This document shows positions 6,448-7,980 of a stretch of 7,980 bases of DNA, one piece after another (positions within the stretch are counted from its first letter, which is position 1; each line of letters begins with the position of its first letter). A program made the position numbers and the translations under genes. Origin of the DNA: Maricaulis sp. (GTDB lineage: Bacteria > Pseudomonadota > Alphaproteobacteria > Caulobacterales > Maricaulaceae); the NCBI GenBank assembly GCA_002694345.1, contig NZLV01000010.1:1-7980 (forward strand). The letters run 5' to 3'. The notes under the pieces were generated by a model, which was not told the DNA's origin, ran no database searches, and was given only the letters and a program-made list of their open reading frames with translations.

Positions 6448-6704
6448 CAGGCCGACAGCAGCGCGTCCAGCTTGCCGGCGCGCTCCAGCGCCATCATGTC
6501 GTCACAGCCACCGACATGCATGTCGCCGATGAAGATCTGCGGGAAGGTGCGGCCGCCATTCGAGCGGGCGATCATTTCCTGCTTCTTGGCAACGTCGAAA
6601 CCGGCATCGATCTCGTTGAAGGCGACGCCCTTGGACTTCAGCAGGGAAACGGCGCGGGCGCAGTAGCCGCACATCGGACGGGTATAAATGGTCACATCAG
6701 CCAT
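6447..6704 (-). CDS. grxC: Glutaredoxin (Grx3 type, dithiol), 85 residues
   Basis: Small cytoplasmic thiol-disulfide oxidoreductase that uses glutathione to reduce disulfides and mixed disulfides. Seen: the active site CGYC at residues 12-15 (TRPMCGYCARA), the cis-proline motif TFPQIFIG at 53-60 and the glutathione-binding GGCDD at 65-69. The second active-site position is Gly where E. coli GrxC has Pro (CPYC). Length matches the 82-90 residues of the family. The frame runs on to 6764, but ATG 6704 is preferred because GGAG stands 8 bases upstream and the extra 20 residues overlap the comF end. It lies 23 bases after comF and overlaps the amidase start by one base. Confidence 0.95.
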   Translation of the reverse strand: MADVTIYTRPMCGYCARAVSLLKSKGVAFNEIDAGFDVAKKQEMIARSNGGRTFPQIFIGDMHVGGCDDMMALERAGKLDALLSA

Positions 6705-6727
6705 GGTCTGTACTCCAAATCTGCGCC

Positions 6728-7471
6728 TTAGATAGTGGCATCGCTCGTCCTGACAACGCGGCACAGTGTCATAAGGTATACCGATTTCGCACCGGCCCGC
6801 TTCAATTGGCGTGCACAGGCATTCGCCGTCGCCCCCGTGGTCAGCACATCATCGATCAGGACCAGGCGGCGATCTCTGACTGATTCCGGCTTCGCGACAA
6901 AGAAGGCGCCCGCCACATTGCGCCGCCGCGACCGGGCCGACTGGCCGGCCTGGCTGGGGGTCGGCTTGCGGCGCAGCAAGGCATCAGCCTCCACCGCATG
7001 ACCGGTCCGCCGGGCCAGCGCCCGGGCCAGCAGGAGGGACTGGTTATAGCGCCGCGCCCACAATCGCCGCCAATGCAGCGGCACCGGAACCAGCACATCG
7101 GCCTGCGCCAGCACGTCCGGCGCCGACATCGCCATCCAGGCCGCGAACCGGTCGACCCATTCCGGCCGCCCGCCATGCTTGAAGCCCAGAACGAGGCTGC
7201 GAGAGGCCGCGTCATAGGCCAGCGGCGCGCGGGCCCCGTCATAGCGGGGCGGCCGGGCCAGGCAGGGGGCGCAGGCATGCACCGCTTCCGACCCGCTGGC
7301 CCCGGGATAGGCAAAGGGCAGGCCGCAGACATGACAGGCCGGCTCGTCCAGGAAGGTCAGGGCCGACCAGGCCGTCGGCGAGAACAGGCCATGACCGCTG
7401 ACCCGCGCCCCGGTCAGCGGACAGACCGGGGGCCAGATCAGGTCAGCCAGTCCGCTCCAGATGCGGTCCAT
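6728..7471 (-). CDS. comF: ComF family protein (phosphoribosyltransferase fold with N-terminal zinc finger), 247 residues
   Basis: Homologue of competence protein ComF, which in naturally competent bacteria helps bring single-stranded DNA through the inner membrane; in other bacteria the role is poorly known. Seen: Cys pairs of the N-terminal double-zinc module (C17; C46 and C49 in ACHVCGLPF; C67 and C70 in CAPC), then the PRTase domain with RRYNQS at 140-145, KPTPSQAGQSARSRRRN (169-185) and the PRPP-binding loop LVLIDDVLTTGAT at 203-215. Length is normal. The frame is open much further upstream to 7921, but that part lies antisense to the divergent gene. ATG 7471 is chosen because GAGGGG precedes it by about 8 bases. 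It is first gene of the operon comF-grxC-amidase-DUF1178. Confidence 0.94.
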   Translation of the reverse strand: MDRIWSGLADLIWPPVCPLTGARVSGHGLFSPTAWSALTFLDEPACHVCGLPFAYPGASGSEAVHACAPCLARPPRYDGARAPLAYDAASRSLVLGFKHGGRPEWVDRFAAWMAMSAPDVLAQADVLVPVPLHWRRLWARRYNQSLLLARALARRTGHAVEADALLRRKPTPSQAGQSARSRRRNVAGAFFVAKPESVRDRRLVLIDDVLTTGATANACARQLKRAGAKSVYLMTLCRVVRTSDATI

Positions 7472-7502
7472 CACCCGCCCCCTCTTTTCCTGACGCCTGC
7501 AA

Positions 7503-7517
7503 GCGGGCATATCCCGC
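7503..7517. repeat. Short inverted repeat in the comF / methyltransferase divergent gap
   Basis: GCGGG and CCCGC flank CATAT. The right arm ends 2 bases before the ATG of the divergent gene, where no Shine-Dalgarno is visible apart from GCGGG in the left arm. The whole gap is 48 bases, so both promoters must be packed here or overlap the genes. It may be an operator or a translation-affecting hairpin; chance cannot be excluded. Confidence 0.3.
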
Positions 7518-7519
7518 CC

Positions 7520-7980
7520 ATGACCGAGACACCGCCCCGCCTGTTCGATCGCCAGCTCCTGGCCCGCCGCCGCAACCGGGCAGCGCCGAAACTGGCAGAT
7601 TACAACTTTTTGGTGCGTCGCGCATTCGAGGATATGTGTGATCGTGTCGACAGCATCACGCGGGATTTCGACCGCGCCGCCATCCTGGGCGGCGGGCCGG
7701 GCCTGACCGACGAGCTGGGCACGCATCCGGCTGCCGCCAAGATCGGCTGGCTGACCCAATCCGACCTCGCCGGCGATGTCGCGGCGCGTCTCGACCGCCC
7801 GTCTGTTTGCCTGGACGAGGAAGCCCTGCCCTTCGCCGAGGAAAGCCTCGATCTCGTCCTGGCGCCCTGGGGCCTGCACTGGACGAATGACCTGCCCGGC
7901 GTGCTGGTCCAGATCAATCACGCGCTCAAGCCGGACGGTTTCTTTGCCGCGGCCCTGCTGGGCGGCTCCACCCTGACCGA
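7520..7980 (+). CDS. NDUFAF5-like (BioC-related) methyltransferase-fold protein, N-terminal 153 residues; runs off the right edge
   Basis: The frame from ATG 7520 stays open to the window end. It closely follows the pattern of mitochondrial NDUFAF5, a complex I assembly factor: LFDRQL at 8-13, DEEALPFAEESLDLV at 99-113, GLHWTNDLPG at 118-127, QINHALKPDGFF at 131-142 and LGGSTLTE at the edge. Family knowledge: human NDUFAF5 hydroxylates an arginine of the NDUFS7 subunit before the complex matures, and related bacterial genes are often annotated just as methyltransferase or BioC. SAM motif I is unusual: AAILGGGPG (53-61) in place of the common LDLGCGxG, with no acidic residue before the glycines. 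Start evidence is only the conserved N terminus, since no Shine-Dalgarno is clear. Biotin-pathway BioC is less likely because no bio genes are near. Confidence 0.85.
   Translation, partial: MTETPPRLFDRQLLARRRNRAAPKLADYNFLVRRAFEDMCDRVDSITRDFDRAAILGGGPGLTDELGTHPAAAKIGWLTQSDLAGDVAARLDRPSVCLDEEALPFAEESLDLVLAPWGLHWTNDLPGVLVQINHALKPDGFFAAALLGGSTLT

Noticed and set aside
7472..7921. Upstream extension of the comF frame by 150 codons
   Set aside because: It is antisense to the NDUFAF5-like gene, lacks ComF-like sequence, and the ATG at 7471 has a good Shine-Dalgarno and gives normal ComF length.
1..7980. tRNA or rRNA genes, CRISPR repeats, insertion-sequence ends, long direct repeats
   Set aside because: None were seen on reading both strands. 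The window is almost fully covered by ordinary genes, with gaps under 200 bases.

Overview
The window reads as ordinary chromosomal DNA of a GC-rich (roughly 60-65 % by eye) alphaproteobacterium. The protein sequences and gene order (lysC-ptsP, ubiG, DUF1178, a NIT-type amidase, grxC, comF, an NDUFAF5-like methyltransferase) suggest the Caulobacterales/Maricaulales/Rhodobacterales side of the class. The genus cannot be fixed without a search. Base composition looks even throughout. I see no RNA gene, insertion sequence, CRISPR array or prophage remnant.

Left part (1-2005, minus strand): a two-gene unit. lysC (feedback-regulated aspartokinase, apparently TTG-started) is followed after 2 bases by ptsP (Enzyme I of the nitrogen PTS), which runs off the left edge. 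A 194-base divergent region (2006-2199) with two short perfect dyads separates lysC from ubiG.

Middle (2200-5174, plus strand): ubiG, the ubiquinone O-methyltransferase, then a 140-base spacer, then a 668-residue soluble chemoreceptor. The receptor appears to combine an N-terminal protoglobin heme sensor, an MCP signalling domain, a CZB zinc-binding domain and a C-terminal PilZ-like domain. It ends in a textbook intrinsic terminator and is the most interesting object in the window.

Right part (5181-7471, minus strand): a compact operon read right to left, comF - grxC - NIT-type amidase - DUF1178, with gaps of 23, -1 (overlapping stop and start) and 7 bases. Glutaredoxin next to a NIT1/NIT2-type amidase suggests glutathione-linked redox or metabolite-repair work. 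Divergent from comF, after 48 bases, starts a truncated gene for an NDUFAF5-like protein (respiratory complex I assembly) that runs off the right edge.

Taken together the region is housekeeping metabolism (aspartate-family amino acids, nitrogen PTS, quinone, redox, complex I), with one multi-input energy/redox-type chemoreceptor placed between ubiG and DUF1178. No wholly new system is evident. The receptor architecture, the coupled grxC-amidase pair and the altered SAM motif of the NDUFAF5-like protein are the points worth following.
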